A DNA stretch of 5,604 nucleotides. Source: Elusimicrobiota bacterium. GTDB lineage: Bacteria; Elusimicrobiota; Elusimicrobia; 2-02-FULL-39-32. The notes under the pieces are model-generated. The model made no database searches. It saw nothing but the letters and a program-made list of their open reading frames with translations, and had not been told where the DNA came from. The translations under genes were made by a program, and so were the position numbers. The DNA is taken from positions 1 through 5,604 of the forward strand of contig JAHFBY010000150.1 in NCBI GenBank assembly GCA_023249835.1, in the 5' to 3' direction. Shown piece by piece: positions 4,735-5,604 of this stretch (position 1 is the first letter of the stretch; each line of letters begins with the position of its first letter).

Positions 4735-5604
4735 AACTTCTCCTTTGTATATCAATTAGATTGAGCTGAAAAGCGCTCTCCCCTCGCCTGCGGTCCGGTT
4801 CCAAATGGAACACCGCGTCAATGTAGACTTCCTTTGCCAACTCTTTGACCGCGCTGCCCATCCTCCAACCTACGGCATGTAGAGTGGCTCCGTCTTCCCC
4901 GCTCAAAGATAAATGTAAATGGTCTTTAGTTTTTCCGATTTGCGAAAGGTTTTTAACTCTGAATTTCTTAACGGCAAAAATGGGCGGAGGGTTATCCTGG
5001 CCAAAAGGTTCCAGCATTGAAATCTGCGCCAGGAGATCGTAGTTAATGCTCTCAATGGAAAGCTCGCGGTCAATTTCAATGGGAGAAACCTTAAGCGCGC
5101 CGGACATTTCCCGCGCGGCCACGGCTTTCAACTTTTCTCTGAGCGCGGGAATGTTTTCCGCCTTGAGCGTTAGCCCAGCCGCGGCCGCATGTCCGCCAAA
5201 ACGGTCGAGGAACTCTTTGCATTCCGCGAGCGCGTTTACGATATTAAAACCGGGGATTGAACGGCACGAACCCGTGGCTAGTCCGTCCCGCGTTATGAGG
5301 AGGACCGCTGGGCGGTCAAACTTGCGGAGCATGACGTTGGCAACGATGCCCGTGACCCCGTGGTCTAAACCGCTGGCCACCACGAAAATGATTTTGTCAT
5401 TGACCAAATCGCATTGCGCTTCCACTAAACTCGAAAAATGTTCGCTGTTGGATTTTTGCAACAATTTGCGGTCCTGATTTAAGAGCATCATTTCCCGCAC
5501 CAAGGCGCCGGACTCTCTTTCGCTTTCGCTGATCAACAGCATGACCGCAAGATCCGCTTTTAAAAACCGGCCAGCAGCGTTTAAGACCGGCGTTAAACTA
5601 AAAG
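4721..5604 (-). CDS. recJ: Single-stranded-DNA-specific exonuclease RecJ, C-terminal half (5' end outside window)
   Basis: RecJ degrades single-stranded DNA 5' to 3' in recombination and repair in the cytoplasm. The frame is open to the window edge. Its first complete codon is at 5602, upstream of the first ATG (5542), so that ATG is not the true start. The 293 visible residues begin with LTPVLNAAGR, the conserved motif at the end of the DHH catalytic half. Next comes the DHHA1 half: LDHGVTGIVA, then a serine/arginine stretch (GSCRSIPGF), then GGHAAAAGL. The final ~120 residues match the C-terminal OB-fold region in position, including LEPFGQDNPPP. The Mn-binding DHH motifs lie outside the window. 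A full RecJ is roughly 550-600 residues, so about half is seen. The stop TAA (4721-4723) lies inside the start of the downstream phosphorylase gene, giving a 14-base overlap and implying co-transcription. Other DHH/DHHA1 phosphoesterases are less likely, because the OB-type extension and the QDNPPP stretch are RecJ-like. Confidence 0.93.
   Translation of the reverse strand, partial: FSLTPVLNAAGRFLKADLAVMLLISESERESGALVREMMLLNQDRKLLQKSNSEHFSSLVEAQCDLVNDKIIFVVASGLDHGVTGIVANVMLRKFDRPAVLLITRDGLATGSCRSIPGFNIVNALAECKEFLDRFGGHAAAAGLTLKAENIPALREKLKAVAAREMSGALKVSPIEIDRELSIESINYDLLAQISMLEPFGQDNPPPIFAVKKFRVKNLSQIGKTKDHLHLSLSGEDGATLHAVGWRMGSAVKELAKEVYIDAVFHLEPDRRRGESAFQLNLIDIQRRSYGEN
4740..4746 (-). promoter_or_regulatory. 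Shine-Dalgarno of mtnP
   Basis: AAAGGAG lies 5 bases before ATG 4734 and is the only strong ribosome-binding site among the genes here. It fixes the mtnP start against the upstream TTG at 4755, whose reading frame would run through this site. It also lies within the last codons of recJ. Confidence 0.85.

Noticed and set aside
3853..4755. Purine nucleoside phosphorylase rather than MTAP
   Set aside because: The TDYD aspartates and MT at the nucleoside site fit 6-aminopurine (MTA) specificity instead of guanosine/inosine PNP.
5046..5477. Plus-strand 143-codon frame opposite recJ
   Set aside because: It is antisense to the conserved DHHA1 domain; its Ala/Ser-rich composition is what complementing that coding sequence gives.

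Overview
Every recognisable gene in this window lies on the minus strand, so transcription runs from high to low coordinates. The proteins are bacterial. A membrane-anchored monofunctional peptidoglycan glycosyltransferase and a class 2 (quinone-linked) dihydroorotate dehydrogenase point to a Gram-negative-type bacterium, perhaps from a little-cultured phylum. The sequence alone does not fix the lineage, and no rRNA, tRNA or lineage marker is present.

Layout in transcription order: (1) >5604-4721, the C-terminal half of the single-strand exonuclease RecJ, whose 5' part lies outside the window; (2) 4734-3853, an S-methyl-5'-thioadenosine phosphorylase that starts inside the recJ end and has a clear Shine-Dalgarno; (3) 3851-2403, one open frame joining a complete cytidine deaminase to a signal-peptide-bearing HEAT-repeat protein; (4) 2393-1317, class 2 PyrD; (5) 1316-968, a 349-base gap without an annotated gene, described below; (6) 967-83, MtgA. 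Genes 1-4 overlap or lie within 9 bases of each other and look like one operon. Three of the four act in nucleoside or nucleotide metabolism (MTA/purine salvage, cytidine salvage, de novo pyrimidine synthesis).

The gap between pyrD and mtgA holds two things that ordinary ORF calling misses. One is the C-terminal ribbon-helix-helix part of a CopG/BrnA-like antitoxin. The other is a compact non-coding insertion of 91 bp (1171-1261) with perfect 22-bp terminal inverted repeats, flanked by a perfect 8-bp direct repeat. This has the structure of a MITE. Removing the element and one copy of the repeat restores an uninterrupted antitoxin reading frame across the insertion point. The insertion therefore hit an antitoxin gene that already lacked its N-terminal end and a visible toxin partner.

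The second notable result is the deaminase/HEAT junction. Adding one T to a TTT run (3468-3470) would end the deaminase at its usual C-terminus with TAA. It would also create an overlapping ATG frame beginning with a textbook signal peptide. The long fused frame is therefore most simply explained as two overlapping genes joined by a one-base deletion, either a real mutation or a sequence error. I see no CRISPR array, complete transposase gene, stable RNA gene or convincing intrinsic terminator.
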